Notes: generated by a model from the sequence alone, not told the origin. 64,000 bases of DNA from Mycolicibacter longobardus (GCF_002102265.1 NZ_LQPG01000018.1:124001-188000), one strand, 5' to 3'. Counted from the first letter of the stretch, positions 26,806 to 37,442 are shown. Numbers and translations: made by a program.

Positions 26806-27480
26806 TCAGCTCAAGTACGCCGAGAGGGCTTTGGCCAGTGTCCGGCGGGCGACGTCGAGTTCGGTGCTGAAGCCGAACTCCCGCTCGCTGGACAGGCCTC
26901 GCACGGCGGCCGGGAGCAGGCATCGCACGTTGTGCAGCTTGTCCGGGTCCAGGTCGAGGCCGTCCATCAGGTAGGCGAAACCCTGAATCCAGTCGTGTTC
27001 CCGGGCGGCCAGCGCCGCCGCGGTCCGCGGATACTCGGCGAGGACGTCCGCGCGTCGCGGCGGCAGCCAGTTGCGCAGTGCGGTCAGTGCCCGGCCCTCG
27101 GTGGTCTCCAGGTAGATCCACACCGAGTCGATGGCGGCCTCGAGCCGCTCGGCCAGCGATCCGGTCAGGGCGGGCCACTGACTGCGGTCCGGAGCCCAAC
27201 TGCGCGTGTGGATCTCGGTGACCACGGCCACCCACAGGCCGTCGAGGTCACCGAACTGATGCTGCACGGTGCCCCACGAGACATCGGCCTGCTTGGCGAT
27301 GCGGTTCGCCGAGATCGGTTCGGAGCCGCTGTCGGCCAGCACCTGGATGGCGACGTCGAGCAGGCGTGCCCGGGTCTGTCGGCCGCGCTTGTTCAGTCGG
27401 GTGCCGGCCGCCGACTGCGTGACCGGGACCGCCGCCTGCCACTGCGCCAAAGCGCGGGCGGCCTGACGGGGCTCGCTCAT
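26806..27480 (-). CDS. TetR-family transcriptional regulator
   Basis: 224 residues from ATG 27480; the frame continues upstream into the LLM gene but is out of frame there. After a ~30-residue leader, the HTH region reads TRARLLDVAIQVLADSGSEPISANRIAKQADVSWGTVQHQFG. The recognition helix has an unusual VSWGTVQHQF in place of the common YYHF. It is the last gene of a minus-strand run behind the LLM oxidoreductase, 17 bp away, and probably regulates that operon. No equivalent is recalled at this M. tuberculosis locus. Confidence 0.82.
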   Translation of the reverse strand: MSEPRQAARALAQWQAAVPVTQSAAGTRLNKRGRQTRARLLDVAIQVLADSGSEPISANRIAKQADVSWGTVQHQFGDLDGLWVAVVTEIHTRSWAPDRSQWPALTGSLAERLEAAIDSVWIYLETTEGRALTALRNWLPPRRADVLAEYPRTAAALAAREHDWIQGFAYLMDGLDLDPDKLHNVRCLLPAAVRGLSSEREFGFSTELDVARRTLAKALSAYLS

Positions 27481-27497
27481 CGGATTCGGTACTGCCC

Positions 27498-28592
27498 TCA
27501 GGCGAATCGGCCGGGATTGACCGCGACCGCTCGGCGCAACGCCGGCCGAGCGGCGCGATAGGCCGCCACCACCGGTGCGAGTTCCTGAGGGGTGGCGCCG
27601 TGCATGATGACCGAGTGCACGCCCAGGTCGAATTGGCGGGCGATGGTCTTCGCGCAGTTCTCCGGTGAGCCGGAGGCCGTCGCGGCCAACCATTCGGCGG
27701 GGATCATCGCGTCGAGCTGTTCCAGGGTGTCCACCGACGCACTGGCGTCGATGGGTCCGGCGGCCGCGGCATTGGCGAACAGCTCGGTGGCCCGCATCCG
27801 CTCCCATACCGCCGGGTCCCAGCCGTTGGCGCTGATCAGCACGTCGGCGTAGGCCTGCAGATAGGTGGCCAGCCGCCCGGCCCGTCGGCGCAGCCGGTCC
27901 TCGGCGGGCAGGTCGTCGCTGATGGTTGCCAGGCACGCCCAGATCCGGACGCTGTCGGGGTCTTTGCCCGCCCGCTCGGCGCCGCGGCGCACCGCCGCCA
28001 CCGACGCCGCGGTCGCCTCGTCGGAGAAGAACGTGTGCAGCACCACGAAGTCGGCGATCTCACCGGCCAGCTCCATCGTTTTCGGTCCCACCGCGACCAG
28101 GCCGATGGGCGGCGCGTCGGCCAACCCGTTCGTGTGGCGCAGCACCGGCCATTTCCCGGCCGGCCCATCGTGGTTGAGGATGGTTTCGCCGTCCCACAGC
28201 CGGCGCAGGATGGAGAAGAAGTCGCGGAGCCGGGCCTCGGTCACCACCGGCAGCCCGATCGCCTGCCAATAGGCCGCCATGCCTCGGCCGAACGCCATCG
28301 CGAAGCGTCCGTCGGTCAGCGCGTGCATCGTCGATCCGACGGTCGCGGTGACCGTGGGATGCCGGGTGTGGTGGTTGGTGGACGGCGCGATGCCCAGGTC
28401 GGTGGTGCAGCCAGCCAGTGCGCCGGACAGCACCGCCGCGTCCTTCACCGTGAAGCGCTCGCCGACATGGCAGGCGCCCAGGCCGAGTTGCTCGGCCGCG
28501 CGGGCTTCGGTGAAGACCACCTTGGCGTCGGCCGGGTGTCGGGTGACGGCGTAGTAACCGAGTTCGTTGAGTTGGTCGCCCATGGCGATCAT
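27498..28592 (-). CDS. LLM-class F420-dependent oxidoreductase
   Basis: 364 residues from ATG 28592; an ATG at 28583 and a TTG at 28613 are alternatives, with no clear ribosome site for any. The luciferase-like monooxygenase TIM barrel is shown by AEQLGLGACHVGERF, APSTNHHTRHPTVTATVGSTMHALTDGRF and AFGRGMAAYW. VALVGP/VGPKTMELAGE-type phosphate-binding residues follow. This is the F420-dependent branch (methylene-H4MPT reductase-like), common in mycobacteria. The substrate is unknown. It lies between a metallo-hydrolase (upstream) and TetR (downstream) on the same strand. Confidence 0.85.
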   Translation of the reverse strand: MIAMGDQLNELGYYAVTRHPADAKVVFTEARAAEQLGLGACHVGERFTVKDAAVLSGALAGCTTDLGIAPSTNHHTRHPTVTATVGSTMHALTDGRFAMAFGRGMAAYWQAIGLPVVTEARLRDFFSILRRLWDGETILNHDGPAGKWPVLRHTNGLADAPPIGLVAVGPKTMELAGEIADFVVLHTFFSDEATAASVAAVRRGAERAGKDPDSVRIWACLATISDDLPAEDRLRRRAGRLATYLQAYADVLISANGWDPAVWERMRATELFANAAAAGPIDASASVDTLEQLDAMIPAEWLAATASGSPENCAKTIARQFDLGVHSVIMHGATPQELAPVVAAYRAARPALRRAVAVNPGRFA

Positions 28593-28642
28593 GATTCGGG
28601 CCCGGGCGCGCAATTGTCAACGAACCTTCTCAAAGAATGGGA

Positions 28643-29281
28643 TCAGAACGCGATGGCGCTCTCTGCGGGTAGCACCTGGAAGTCGGTGCGGCCCATCTCG
28701 GCCAGGCGGCCGTGATAGATGCCGCGGGCGTCGGGCGCGATGATGCCCTGATGGATCGGCACCGCGGCGCGCGGCGCCACCGCACGCAGGTAGTCGACCG
28801 CCTCGGAGATCTTCATCCACGGCGCCGCTGCCGGGGTGGCCAGCACATCCACCGGCTCGCCGGGCACGAACAACGCGTCGCCGGGGTGCATGAGCCGGGC
28901 CGGATGTCCGGCGTCGCCGAGCAGGTAGGAGATGTTGTCGATCATCGGGATCTCCGGATGGATCACCGCGTGCTGCCCGCCGACTCCGCGCACCCGCAGC
29001 GAGCCGACGTCGAACGCATCCCCGACATGTACCGGACGCCACGGCGACCCCAGCTGGGCGGCGGTCTGCGGGTCGGCATAGAGCGCGGCGCCCGGATTGG
29101 CGTCGATCAGGGCCGGCAACCTCGCGGTGTCGACATGGTCCGGATGCTGATGGGTGATCAGGATGGCCGCCAGCCCGGTGATGCCCTCGAAGCCGTGCGA
29201 GAAATTGCCCGGGTCGAACAGCACCGTGGTGCCGCCGAAATCGGCTAGCAGGCAGGAATGGCCGAAGTGGGTCAGTCGCAT
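28643..29281 (-). CDS. Metallo-beta-lactamase-fold hydrolase (UlaG-like)
   Basis: 212 residues from ATG 29281. The metal motif HQHPDH (ILITHQHPDHVD, about residue 43-50) is the HxHxDH signature. Further metal residues are GGQHAVIHPEI (about 100), MHPGDALF (about 130) and the C-terminal PIHQGI (about 175). The short N-terminal MRLTHFGHSCLL is typical of the UlaG/MBL-fold family. Substrate unknown. It heads the minus-strand run with LLM and TetR genes and is divergent from purS. Confidence 0.82.
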   Translation of the reverse strand: MRLTHFGHSCLLADFGGTTVLFDPGNFSHGFEGITGLAAILITHQHPDHVDTARLPALIDANPGAALYADPQTAAQLGSPWRPVHVGDAFDVGSLRVRGVGGQHAVIHPEIPMIDNISYLLGDAGHPARLMHPGDALFVPGEPVDVLATPAAAPWMKISEAVDYLRAVAPRAAVPIHQGIIAPDARGIYHGRLAEMGRTDFQVLPAESAIAF

Positions 29282-29364
29282 ACCTAAAGATTGTGCGCTC
29301 CGGCGGCGCAAACGGGCATCGGTATTGTTGTTGCGACCGATTCCGTCGACAGTAGGGAGCGCGC

Positions 29365-29604
29365 GTGGCCCGGGTGGTTGTGCACGTGATGCCCAAAGCC
29401 GAGATCCTCGACCCGCAGGGTCAAGCGATCGTCGGAGCGCTTTCCCGGCTCGGGCACACCGGAGTGTCGGATGTGCGGCAGGGCAAGCGCTTCGAGCTCG
29501 AGGTCGACGATTCGATCGACGATGACGCACTGGCGCAGATCGCCGAATCGCTGCTGGCCAACACGGTGATCGAGGACTTCACCGTGAGCCGGGAGACCCC
29601 GTGA
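29365..29604 (+). CDS. purS: Phosphoribosylformylglycinamidine synthase subunit PurS
   Basis: 79 residues, beginning with GTG 29365 preceded by AGGGAGCG. The sequence ([28 protein letters not shown]) is the standard PurS fold. It bridges PurL and PurQ in the FGAM synthase complex, channelling ammonia. Its stop overlaps the purQ start (GTGA, 29601-29604), ensuring equimolar translation. Confidence 0.95.
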   Translation: MARVVVHVMPKAEILDPQGQAIVGALSRLGHTGVSDVRQGKRFELEVDDSIDDDALAQIAESLLANTVIEDFTVSRETP

Positions 29605-30275
29605 GCGCCCGGGTCGGCGTCATCACCTTCCCCGGCACCCTCGACGACGTCGACGCCGCCCGCGCGGTCCGCTTCGTCGGTGCCGAACCGGTCAGCCTCT
29701 GGCACGCCGACGCCGACTTGAAGGGCGTCGACGCCGTGGTGGTGCCCGGTGGCTTCTCCTACGGCGACTACCTGCGCGCCGGCGCCATCGCCCGGTTCGC
29801 GCCGGTGATGGGCGAGGTCGTCGCCGCGGCGGGCCGGGGCATGCCCGTGCTGGGCATCTGCAACGGCTTCCAGGTGTTGTGCGAAGCCGGCCTGCTGCCC
29901 GGTGCGCTGACCCGCAACGCCGGGCTGCACTTCGTCTGCCGTGACGTCTGGCTGCGGGTGGCCTCCACCGCGACGGCCTGGACCTCCCGGTTCGACTCCG
30001 ACGCCGACCTGCTGGTGCCGCTGAAGTCCGGCGAGGGACGCTACGTCGCCTCCGAGGCGGTGCTCGACGAGCTGGAGGGCGAAGGCCGGGTGGTGTTCCG
30101 CTACCTGGACAACATCAACGGCTCGCTGCGCGACATCGCCGGGGTGAGTTCGGCCAACGGCCGGGTGGTGGGCCTGATGCCGCACCCCGAGCACGCCATC
30201 GAGGCCCTGACCGGACCGAGTGACGACGGGCTGGGGCTGTTCTACTCCGCGCTGGACGCGGTGCTGGCGGCCTAG
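29601..30275 (+). CDS. purQ: Phosphoribosylformylglycinamidine synthase, glutaminase subunit PurQ
   Basis: 224 residues, class I glutamine amidotransferase. The nucleophile Cys lies in [14 protein letters not shown] (about residue 87). The triad His/Glu are in [10 protein letters not shown] near the C terminus, and the oxyanion region is [16 protein letters not shown]. It supplies ammonia to PurL via PurS. It begins with GTG overlapping purS. Its TAG stop shares the palindrome CTAG with the stop of the convergent encapsulin gene. Confidence 0.96.
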   Translation: MSARVGVITFPGTLDDVDAARAVRFVGAEPVSLWHADADLKGVDAVVVPGGFSYGDYLRAGAIARFAPVMGEVVAAAGRGMPVLGICNGFQVLCEAGLLPGALTRNAGLHFVCRDVWLRVASTATAWTSRFDSDADLLVPLKSGEGRYVASEAVLDELEGEGRVVFRYLDNINGSLRDIAGVSSANGRVVGLMPHPEHAIEALTGPSDDGLGLFYSALDAVLAA

Positions 30276-31069
30276 CAGGTCAGCGCGACCGCGGCTTCGG
30301 CCGTGTAGCACAGGAACGTGCATGTCTCCTGCAGGTAGAGCTGCACGTTCTCGGCGTCATGGGACAGGTAGCCGATCGACACGTCGGTGCCCAGCCGCAG
30401 GTCGAAATCACCGCCCCGGGTGGTCAGCACGAACGCGCCGTCGATCGCCGGCGCCCAGATGATGTCGCCGGTGACCAGCCGGCGCAGGTGCTCGCGGATC
30501 GGATAGCCGTGATCGGAGGTCTCGCTGACCTTGGTGTAGGAGTCCGCTGACAGCAGCACCGAGTAGGGGCCGTCCACCCCGGCCAGCCGCAGCGCCGACA
30601 GTGCCTGGCTGATTGCGTCCGGGATGTCCCGCGGATCCTCCGGCAACGTCAGCGCAGCGTTGGAACTCGCGGTGCGGATGCCCTCCACCGAGGCGGCCGG
30701 GTAGCCCTCGAAAATGAGGCGGTCCTCGACGAACGCCAGCTTCTTGGCCGCGGCCTTGACCGGATCCCAGTCGGCGTCCTGCGATCCCCGCTCGACGTCG
30801 TCGATCTCCGCGCGCGACAGGGTGAACGGAACCCGCAGGCGCACCAGCGGTTTGCTGTCGCGCAGGTGGGCCTCCACGCCGTCGGCCGGGGCACCGATAC
30901 CGGTCAGCCGACCGGTGCCCACCGCGGCGGCGGTCGGACCGGCCGGCTCGCTCACGTCGACGACTCGGCGGCCGGCGATGTGCCGCTTGAACGTGCGGGT
31001 CGCCTCCTGCTCGATGTCGGCCCAGGCCGCTTCGGTGACCGGGGCCAGATCGCGATACAGGTTGTTCAT
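30272..31069 (-). CDS. Encapsulin nanocompartment shell protein
   Basis: 265 residues, the standard size of family 1 (HK97-fold, T=1) encapsulins; the M. tuberculosis counterpart is Cfp29 (Rv0798c). Conserved segments include [28 protein letters not shown] and [24 protein letters not shown]. It self-assembles into a ~24-nm cytosolic shell. It is translated from an ATG overlapping the DyP stop (31066-31069), so shell and cargo are coupled. The C terminus ([16 protein letters not shown]) contains three cysteines. Confidence 0.95.
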   Translation of the reverse strand: MNNLYRDLAPVTEAAWADIEQEATRTFKRHIAGRRVVDVSEPAGPTAAAVGTGRLTGIGAPADGVEAHLRDSKPLVRLRVPFTLSRAEIDDVERGSQDADWDPVKAAAKKLAFVEDRLIFEGYPAASVEGIRTASSNAALTLPEDPRDIPDAISQALSALRLAGVDGPYSVLLSADSYTKVSETSDHGYPIREHLRRLVTGDIIWAPAIDGAFVLTTRGGDFDLRLGTDVSIGYLSHDAENVQLYLQETCTFLCYTAEAAVALTC

Positions 31070-32082
31070 TGCGAGGTTCCTTTCAAGCTGCCGATGTTCA
31101 GTGAGCCGTCAACGCTCGCGCCGGCCGGCTCGGCGGGGGCGGGTGCCGCCGCTCCCGGGAGCGGCGGCGGGTCGTCGAGGAAGTCGGCGGTGGGGGTGAA
31201 GAACAGCCCGCCGGTGAGCGCGGTGGAGAAGTCCAGAATGCGGTCGGTGTTGCCCGGCGGGTCGCCGAGGAACATGTTGCGCAACATCCGCTCGGTGATC
31301 TCCGGGTTGCGCGAATACCCGATGTAGTAGGTGCCGTGATCGCCCGAGTTGGCGGACCCGAACGGCATATTGGCCCGCACGATGTCCAGCTCATTACCGT
31401 CGTCGTCGGTGATCACGTTCAGCGCGATGTGGGAGTTGGCCGGCTTCACCGCGTCGTCGAACTCGATGTCGTCGGCCTTGGTGCGGCCGATCACCCGTTC
31501 CTGTTCACCGACCGGCAGCGCGTCCCAGGCGGACATGTCGTGCAGGTACTTCTGGATGTGTACGTAGGACCCGCCGGCGAAGTCAGGGTCCTCGTCACCG
31601 ATCTGAACGGCAACCGCGGCGTCCGCACCGGTCGGGTTCTCGGTGCCGTCGACGAAACCGAGCAGGTCGCGGTTGTCGAAGAACCGGAAACCGTGCACCT
31701 CGTCGACCACCGTGACCTCGCCGCTCAGGGTCCGCAGGATGCGTCGGGCCAGTTCGAAGCAGACGTCCATGGTCTCGGCGCGGATGTGAAACAGCAGATC
31801 GCCGGGCGTACTGGGCGCGCTGTGCCGCGGGCCCGTCAGCTCGACGAACGGATGCAGCTGCGCCGGCCGCGGCCCGGCGAACAACCGGTCCCAGGCGTCC
31901 GAGCCGATCGAGGTCACCAGCGACAGCTGTTTGGTCGGATCGCGGAAGCTGATCGCCGACGCCATCCCGGACAGCTCGGGCAGCGCGTCGTGCACCGCCG
32001 TCTCACCGCCCTCGTCGATGGTGACGACCAGGAAAATGGCCGCACAGGTCAGGGGAGCGGTCACTGGCTGAACAGACGGCAC
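31066..32082 (-). CDS. Dye-decolorizing peroxidase, encapsulin cargo
   Basis: 338 residues from GTG 32082. DyP-type heme peroxidase: the catalytic GFVDGTENP (Asp on the distal side) lies mid-protein, and the proximal His is in GSYVHIQKYLHDM. The extreme C terminus ends [14 protein letters not shown], the canonical encapsulin targeting peptide, behind a Pro/Ala linker (PPPLPGAAAPAPAEPAG). It oxidises bulky substrates with H2O2 inside the nanocompartment. It is upstream of and coupled to the encapsulin gene, as Rv0799c-Rv0798c. A leaderless-type promoter precedes it. Confidence 0.95.
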   Translation of the reverse strand: MPSVQPVTAPLTCAAIFLVVTIDEGGETAVHDALPELSGMASAISFRDPTKQLSLVTSIGSDAWDRLFAGPRPAQLHPFVELTGPRHSAPSTPGDLLFHIRAETMDVCFELARRILRTLSGEVTVVDEVHGFRFFDNRDLLGFVDGTENPTGADAAVAVQIGDEDPDFAGGSYVHIQKYLHDMSAWDALPVGEQERVIGRTKADDIEFDDAVKPANSHIALNVITDDDGNELDIVRANMPFGSANSGDHGTYYIGYSRNPEITERMLRNMFLGDPPGNTDRILDFSTALTGGLFFTPTADFLDDPPPLPGAAAPAPAEPAGASVDGSLNIGSLKGTSQ

Positions 32083-32089
32083 AGTCTCG

Positions 32090-32095
32090 ACCCTA
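32090..32095 (-). promoter_or_regulatory. -10 element for leaderless DyP-encapsulin operon
   Basis: On the minus strand TAGGGT is followed by 7 nt and then the GTG start of the DyP gene (32082). This is the spacing of a leaderless mycobacterial promoter. Confidence 0.45.
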
Positions 32096-32134
32096 ACGCC
32101 CCCGCGGTGTCGCAGCTAGGAAAGACTTGGGTCC

Positions 32135-33379
32135 ATGGCGGCCACCGCGACTGGATTATGCGACTTCATCGACGCCTCACCGTCGCCGTTTCACGTCTGT
32201 GTCACCGTCGCCGAACGGCTGCGTGCCGCGGGCTACACCGAGCTGGCCGAGACCGATCGCTGGCCGCAGCAGCCCGGGCGGTACTTCACCGTGCGGGCCG
32301 GCTCCCTGGTCGCCTGGGACGGCGGGGACACCGATATCCCGTTCCGGATCGTCGGCGCGCACACCGACAGCCCGAACCTGCGGGTCAAACAACATCCCGC
32401 CCGCGAGGTGGCCGGCTGGCAACTGGTGGCGTTGGCGCCGTACGGCGGCGCCTGGCTGAACTCCTGGCTGGACCGCGACCTGGGGGTGAGCGGGCGGCTG
32501 TCGGTGCGTGACGGCACCCACCACCTGGTCCGCATCGACGAGCCGATCCTGCGGGTGCCGCAACTGGCCATCCACCTGGCCGACGACCGCACCGCGGTCA
32601 AGTTGGACCCGCAACGCCACGTCAACGCGTTGTGGGGGGACGGCCGGGCCCCCGACTTCCTGGGTTATGTGTCCGAACGCGCCGGGCTGGAACTCCGCGA
32701 CGTGCTGGGTTTCGACCTGATGACCCACGACCTGGCACCGTCGGGGGTGACCGGCGTGGGTCAGGAGTTCGTCAGCGCGCCGCGGCTGGACAACCAGGCC
32801 AGCTGCTACGCCGGGCTGGAAGCTCTGATGGCCGCAAGCGCCGGCCGCTACCTGCCGGTGCTGGTGCTGTTCGACCACGAGGAGGTCGGGTCGACGTCGG
32901 ATCACGGCGCCCAGTCCGATCTGTTGCTGACCGTCCTGGAGCGGATCACGTTGGCCGCCGGCGGCGATCGGGAGGACTTCCTGCGCCGGCTGACCGCCTC
33001 GACACTGGCCTCGGCGGACATGGCACATGCCACCCACCCCAATTACCCGGACCGTCACGAGCCGGGCCATCAGATCGCGGTCAACGCCGGCCCGGTGCTC
33101 AAGGTGCAACCCAACCTGCGCTACGCCACCGACGGACGCACCGCGGCGACGTTTGCGCTGGCCTGCGCCCAGGCGGGCGTGGCGCTGCAGCGCTACGAGC
33201 ACCGCGCCGACCTGCCGTGCGGGTCGACCATCGGCCCGATGAGCGCCGCGCGCACCGGTATTCCCACCGTCGATGTGGGTGCCCCGCAGTTGGCCATGCA
33301 TTCGGCGCGGGAGTTGATGGGCGCGCACGACGTGGCCTCCTACGCGGCGGCTCTGACGGCGTTCCTGGCGCCGGACTGA
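32135..33379 (+). CDS. pepC: M18-family aminopeptidase
   Basis: 414 residues. The dinuclear zinc aminopeptidase motifs are [15 protein letters not shown] (first zinc His and Asp), [14 protein letters not shown] (catalytic Glu and metal residues), and a C-terminal [13 protein letters not shown]is ligand. It removes N-terminal acidic or neutral residues from peptides in the cytosol. By position it is Rv0800. It is divergent from the DyP gene and followed by purL only 29 bp later, the Rv0801/Rv0802c pair of M. tuberculosis being absent. Confidence 0.94.
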   Translation: MAATATGLCDFIDASPSPFHVCVTVAERLRAAGYTELAETDRWPQQPGRYFTVRAGSLVAWDGGDTDIPFRIVGAHTDSPNLRVKQHPAREVAGWQLVALAPYGGAWLNSWLDRDLGVSGRLSVRDGTHHLVRIDEPILRVPQLAIHLADDRTAVKLDPQRHVNALWGDGRAPDFLGYVSERAGLELRDVLGFDLMTHDLAPSGVTGVGQEFVSAPRLDNQASCYAGLEALMAASAGRYLPVLVLFDHEEVGSTSDHGAQSDLLLTVLERITLAAGGDREDFLRRLTASTLASADMAHATHPNYPDRHEPGHQIAVNAGPVLKVQPNLRYATDGRTAATFALACAQAGVALQRYEHRADLPCGSTIGPMSAARTGIPTVDVGAPQLAMHSARELMGAHDVASYAAALTAFLAPD

Positions 33380-33395
33380 GCCGAAATCAGTGCCA

Positions 33396-33401
33396 TACAC
33401 T
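33396..33401 (+). promoter_or_regulatory. -10 element for leaderless purL transcript
   Basis: TACACT plus a 7-nt spacer precedes the GTG of purL (33409). Confidence 0.5.
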
Positions 33402-33408
33402 TGTGCCC

Positions 33409-35697
33409 GTGACGTCCCCGACCACGCCGGACACCGTCGAACACGCCGCGGCCACGCCCGATCATCCGCAACCGTTCGCCGAGCTGGGCCTCAAAGACGA
33501 CGAGTACCAGCGCATCCGTGACATCCTGGGCCGCCGCCCCACCGATGCCGAGCTGGCCATGTACTCGGTGATGTGGAGCGAGCACTGCTCCTACAAGTCC
33601 TCCAAGGTGCACCTGCGCTACTTCGGCGAGACCACCACCGACGAGATGCGGGCGTCGATGCTGGCCGGCATCGGCGAGAACGCCGGCGTGGTGGACATCG
33701 GTGACGGGTGGGCGGTCACCTTCAAAGTCGAGTCGCACAACCACCCGTCGTACGTGGAGCCCTATCAGGGTGCGGCCACCGGGGTGGGCGGGATTGTGCG
33801 CGACATCATGGCGATGGGCGCACGCCCGGTCGCGGTGATGGACCAACTGCGCTTCGGCGCCGCCGACGCCCCCGACACCCGCCGGGTGCTCGACGGGGTG
33901 GTACGCGGCATCGGCGGCTACGGCAACTCGCTGGGGCTGCCCAACATCGGCGGCGAAACGATTTTCGACGCCTGCTACGCCGGCAACCCGCTGGTCAATG
34001 CGCTGTGCGTCGGCGTGCTCAAGAAGGAAGACCTGCACCTGGCGTTCGCGTCCGGTACCGGCAACAAGATCATCCTGTTCGGGGCCCGCACCGGCCTGGA
34101 CGGCATCGGCGGAGTGTCGGTGCTGGCATCGGACACCTTCGGTGGGGACGAAACCGGCAGCGGCAGAAAGAAACTGCCGTCGGTGCAGGTCGGCGACCCG
34201 TTCACCGAGAAGGTGCTCATCGAGTGCTGCCTGGAGCTGTACGCCGCCAAACTGGTGGTCGGCATCCAGGACCTCGGCGGCGCCGGATTATCTTGTGCCA
34301 CTTCCGAGTTGGCATCCGCCGGTGACGGTGGCATGGCGATCCAACTGGAGAAGGTGCCGCTGCGCGCGGCGAACATGACCCCGGCCGAGGTGCTCTCCAG
34401 CGAATCGCAGGAGCGCATGTGCGCCGTGGTCGCCCCGCAGAACGTGGACGCCTTCATGGCGGTGTGCGATAAGTGGGATGTGCTGGCCACGGTGATCGGC
34501 GAGGTCACCGACGGGGACCGGCTGCAGATCACCTGGCACGGCCAGACCGTCGTCGACGTGCCGCCGCGCACGGTGGCTCACGAGGGCCCGGTCTATCAGC
34601 GTCCGGTCGCCCGCCCGGACACCCAGGACGCACTCAACGCCGACCGTTCCGACACGTTGCCGCGGCCGGGCACCGGGGAGGAACTGCGCGCGACTCTGCT
34701 TGCGCTGCTGGGCAGTCCGCATCTGTGCAGCCGGGCGTTCATCACCGAGCAGTACGACCGCTACGTGCGCGGCAACACCGTGCTGGCCGAGCACGCCGAC
34801 GGCGGGATGCTGCGCATCGACGAGGCGTCCGGCCGCGGGATCACCATCTCCACCGACGCCTCGGGCCGCTACACCAAGCTGGACCCTTATGCCGGGGCGC
34901 AGCTGGCGCTGGCCGAGGCGTACCGCAACGTGGCGGTCACCGGTGCCACGCCGGTCGCCGTCACCAACTGCCTGAACTTCGGGTCGCCGGAAGACCCCGG
35001 GGTGATGTGGCAGTTCGCCGAGGCGGTGCGCGGTCTGGCGGACGGCTGTGCGGCACTGGGGATTCCGGTCACCGGCGGCAATGTGAGCTTCTACAACCAG
35101 ACCGGCGCGACGCCGATTCACCCCACCCCGGTGGTCGGGGTGCTCGGTGTCATAGACGATGTGAGTCGACGCATTCCGACCGCGTTCGGCGTCGAGCCGG
35201 GCGAGACGCTGATCCTGCTCGGTGAGACCCGAGACGAGTTCGACGGCTCGATTTGGGCGCAGGTGACCGCTGACCATCTGGGCGGACTCCCGCCGCGCGT
35301 CGACCTGGAGCGCGAGAGGCTGCTCGCCGAGGTGCTGTGCGCGGCATCCCGCGACGGCCTGGTGTCGGCGGCGCACGACTTGAGCGAGGGTGGGCTGATC
35401 CAGGCCGTGGTCGAATCGGCCATCGCCGGTGAAACCGGTTGCCGCATACTGCTTCCCGAAGACGCCGATCCTTTCACCTTCCTGTTCTCCGAATCCGCGG
35501 GCCGGGTGCTGGTCGCGGTCCCGCGCACCGAGGAGAGCCGGTTCCGTTCCATGTGCGAGGCGCGCGGGCTGCCCGCCACCCGGGTCGGGGTGGTGGACCA
35601 GGCGTCCGGCGAGGTGGAGGTGCAGGGCCAGTTCAGTGTGTCGCTGGCGGAACTGCGCAGCACGTCCGAGGCGGTGCTGCCGGGGTTGTTCGGGTAA
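33409..35697 (+). CDS. purL: Phosphoribosylformylglycinamidine synthase subunit PurL
   Basis: 762 residues from GTG 33409; the frame is open further upstream inside pepC but that is out of frame with pepC. This is the small-type PurL that works with separate PurS and PurQ. Conserved segments: [11 protein letters not shown] near residue 55, [26 protein letters not shown] (substrate/ATP), [24 protein letters not shown], and in the second half [11 protein letters not shown] and [12 protein letters not shown]. It converts FGAR + glutamine + ATP to FGAM. Leaderless-type promoter. Confidence 0.96.
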   Translation: MTSPTTPDTVEHAAATPDHPQPFAELGLKDDEYQRIRDILGRRPTDAELAMYSVMWSEHCSYKSSKVHLRYFGETTTDEMRASMLAGIGENAGVVDIGDGWAVTFKVESHNHPSYVEPYQGAATGVGGIVRDIMAMGARPVAVMDQLRFGAADAPDTRRVLDGVVRGIGGYGNSLGLPNIGGETIFDACYAGNPLVNALCVGVLKKEDLHLAFASGTGNKIILFGARTGLDGIGGVSVLASDTFGGDETGSGRKKLPSVQVGDPFTEKVLIECCLELYAAKLVVGIQDLGGAGLSCATSELASAGDGGMAIQLEKVPLRAANMTPAEVLSSESQERMCAVVAPQNVDAFMAVCDKWDVLATVIGEVTDGDRLQITWHGQTVVDVPPRTVAHEGPVYQRPVARPDTQDALNADRSDTLPRPGTGEELRATLLALLGSPHLCSRAFITEQYDRYVRGNTVLAEHADGGMLRIDEASGRGITISTDASGRYTKLDPYAGAQLALAEAYRNVAVTGATPVAVTNCLNFGSPEDPGVMWQFAEAVRGLADGCAALGIPVTGGNVSFYNQTGATPIHPTPVVGVLGVIDDVSRRIPTAFGVEPGETLILLGETRDEFDGSIWAQVTADHLGGLPPRVDLERERLLAEVLCAASRDGLVSAAHDLSEGGLIQAVVESAIAGETGCRILLPEDADPFTFLFSESAGRVLVAVPRTEESRFRSMCEARGLPATRVGVVDQASGEVEVQGQFSVSLAELRSTSEAVLPGLFG

Positions 35698-35708
35698 GTC
35701 ACAGCGCC

Positions 35709-37433
35709 ATGGGAATGGTTGAGTCACTGACCGGTCACCCGTTTCTGGCGTGGGCGTGGAGCCTGCTGCAGCTGAAGTTCGTCGGGGTGGCGTTCGGTGC
35801 GCTGTTCTTCTGCCTTTCGCTGACTCCATCACTGCTGCCGCGCGACTGGCTCTTCCAAGGGCTGATCGGTGGTATCAACGCCGCCTTCGGCTACGGGCTG
35901 GGTGTGCTGATCGGCGCGGCGGTCAACCGGTTCGTGCTGCGCGGCGCTCGCTGGTGGCCGCCGTCGCACCGGGTACTGCTCGCATTGAAGACGGCGGTCG
36001 TGGTGGCATCGCCGGCCGCGTGTGTGCTGATGCTGATCCCGGCCGCCGGCTGGCAGCGTCAGGTCTGCGAACTGCTGGGAATCGAAGGCCCGGGGACCCA
36101 GGGCTACCTGCGCACCCTCGGCGTCGCGATCGGGGTCGCCGCCGCGCTGATCGCGACCGTACGGGTGCTGATCGACGCCGTCCGACTGCTGGCCGGGGCA
36201 TTGATCCGGCGTTGGCACCTGCAGCGGGAGGTCGCCACCTTCATCGGCACCGCGATCGTCGTCGTCCTGCTGATCACCTTGATCAACGGTGTGCTGATCC
36301 GCGGCTTCTTCGCCGGCGCCAGTGCGATGTCCGAACCGCAGGACAGCTCCACCAAGTATGGGGTGTCCCAACCGCTGCAACCGGAAAGATCAGGCAGCAC
36401 AGCCTCTTTGGTGCCGTGGGACAGCCTGGGCTTCCAGGGCCGCAACTTTGTCGCCGGCGGTCCTCGCGCCGACGAGCTGGAACGGGTCAACGCACGTCCC
36501 GCCAAGGAGCCCGTCCGGGTGTATGCCGGCCTGCGCAGTGCTGCAGACGACCGGGCCCGGATGGACCTGCTGGTCGACGAATTGGATCGCACCAAAGCCT
36601 TCGAGCGAAAGGTGCTGGTGATCATCCCGACCACCGGAACCGGCTGGATCAACCCGGTGGCGGCTCGGGCGGTGGAGATGCTTTACAACGGTGACACCGC
36701 ACTGGTCGGTGTGCAGTACTCCTATCTGCCGAGTTGGATCTCGTTCCTGGCCGACAAGCAGAAGTCGACGGATTCCGGCCGGATGCTGATTGACGCCGTC
36801 CAGGCCCGTTGGCAACAGCTGGCACCGGACCATCGGCCCAAACTGGTGCTCTACGGGGAGAGTCTGGGGTCGCTGGCCGGCCAGGCCGCCTTCGATTGGC
36901 TGCCCGATATCGCGGCGAAGGGATTCGACTCGGTGCTGTGGGTGGGTCCGCCGAATCCCAGTCGCCTGTGGGGCGCGCTGGTGCAGCGACGTGACCCGGG
37001 TAGCACCGCGGCGGCGCCGCGCTACGACAACGGCCGCACCGTGCGGTTCTCCCAGGGCACCGACCCGGACGAGATCGCCCGCAAAGCGGCTCCACCGTGG
37101 GAGGGCACCCGGGTGCTCTTCCTCCAGCACGCCTCCGACCCGGTAATCTGGTGGTCGCCCGATCTGCTGTTTCACCGGCCGGACTGGCTGACCGAGCCGC
37201 CTGGACCGGACCGCACCGCGTCCATGCGCTGGTATCCGGTGGTGACGTTCTGTCAGGTCATGGCTGACCTGGCGCACGGTGAATCGATGCCCGCCGGACA
37301 CGGGCACAACTACGCGGACACCGTTCTGGACGGCTGGGTGGCGGTGAGCCCGCCGGAGGGCTGGACACCGGCCGACACCGAACACATCCGGACCGCCATG
37401 CGGCAGGCTCACGCCCGCGCCGATGCGGCGTAA
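35709..37433 (+). CDS. Membrane-anchored alpha/beta hydrolase (Abhydrolase_9 type)
   Basis: 574 residues from ATG 35709, 11 bp after the purL stop. The N-terminal ~220 residues contain about five transmembrane helices (LKFVGVAFGALFFCLSL; GYGLGVLIGAAV; LLALKTAVVVASPAACVLMLIP; VAIGVAAALIATV; AIVVVLLITLINGVLI). The C-terminal catalytic domain has the nucleophile Ser385 in LYGESLGSLAG and a terminal GHGHNYAD histidine. This two-part architecture resembles M. tuberculosis Rv1069c. Possible lipase or esterase at the membrane; the substrate is unknown. It is not at this locus in M. tuberculosis. Confidence 0.85.
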   Translation: MGMVESLTGHPFLAWAWSLLQLKFVGVAFGALFFCLSLTPSLLPRDWLFQGLIGGINAAFGYGLGVLIGAAVNRFVLRGARWWPPSHRVLLALKTAVVVASPAACVLMLIPAAGWQRQVCELLGIEGPGTQGYLRTLGVAIGVAAALIATVRVLIDAVRLLAGALIRRWHLQREVATFIGTAIVVVLLITLINGVLIRGFFAGASAMSEPQDSSTKYGVSQPLQPERSGSTASLVPWDSLGFQGRNFVAGGPRADELERVNARPAKEPVRVYAGLRSAADDRARMDLLVDELDRTKAFERKVLVIIPTTGTGWINPVAARAVEMLYNGDTALVGVQYSYLPSWISFLADKQKSTDSGRMLIDAVQARWQQLAPDHRPKLVLYGESLGSLAGQAAFDWLPDIAAKGFDSVLWVGPPNPSRLWGALVQRRDPGSTAAAPRYDNGRTVRFSQGTDPDEIARKAAPPWEGTRVLFLQHASDPVIWWSPDLLFHRPDWLTEPPGPDRTASMRWYPVVTFCQVMADLAHGESMPAGHGHNYADTVLDGWVAVSPPEGWTPADTEHIRTAMRQAHARADAA

Positions 37434-37442
37434 TCGCGCCGG

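Noticed and set aside
34288..35832. A 514-codon frame antisense to purL, and similar long antisense frames opposite other genes
   Set aside because: In this G/C-rich genome the reverse frames of real genes stay open by codon bias. These lack recognisable domains and ribosome sites, and overlap well-supported genes completely.
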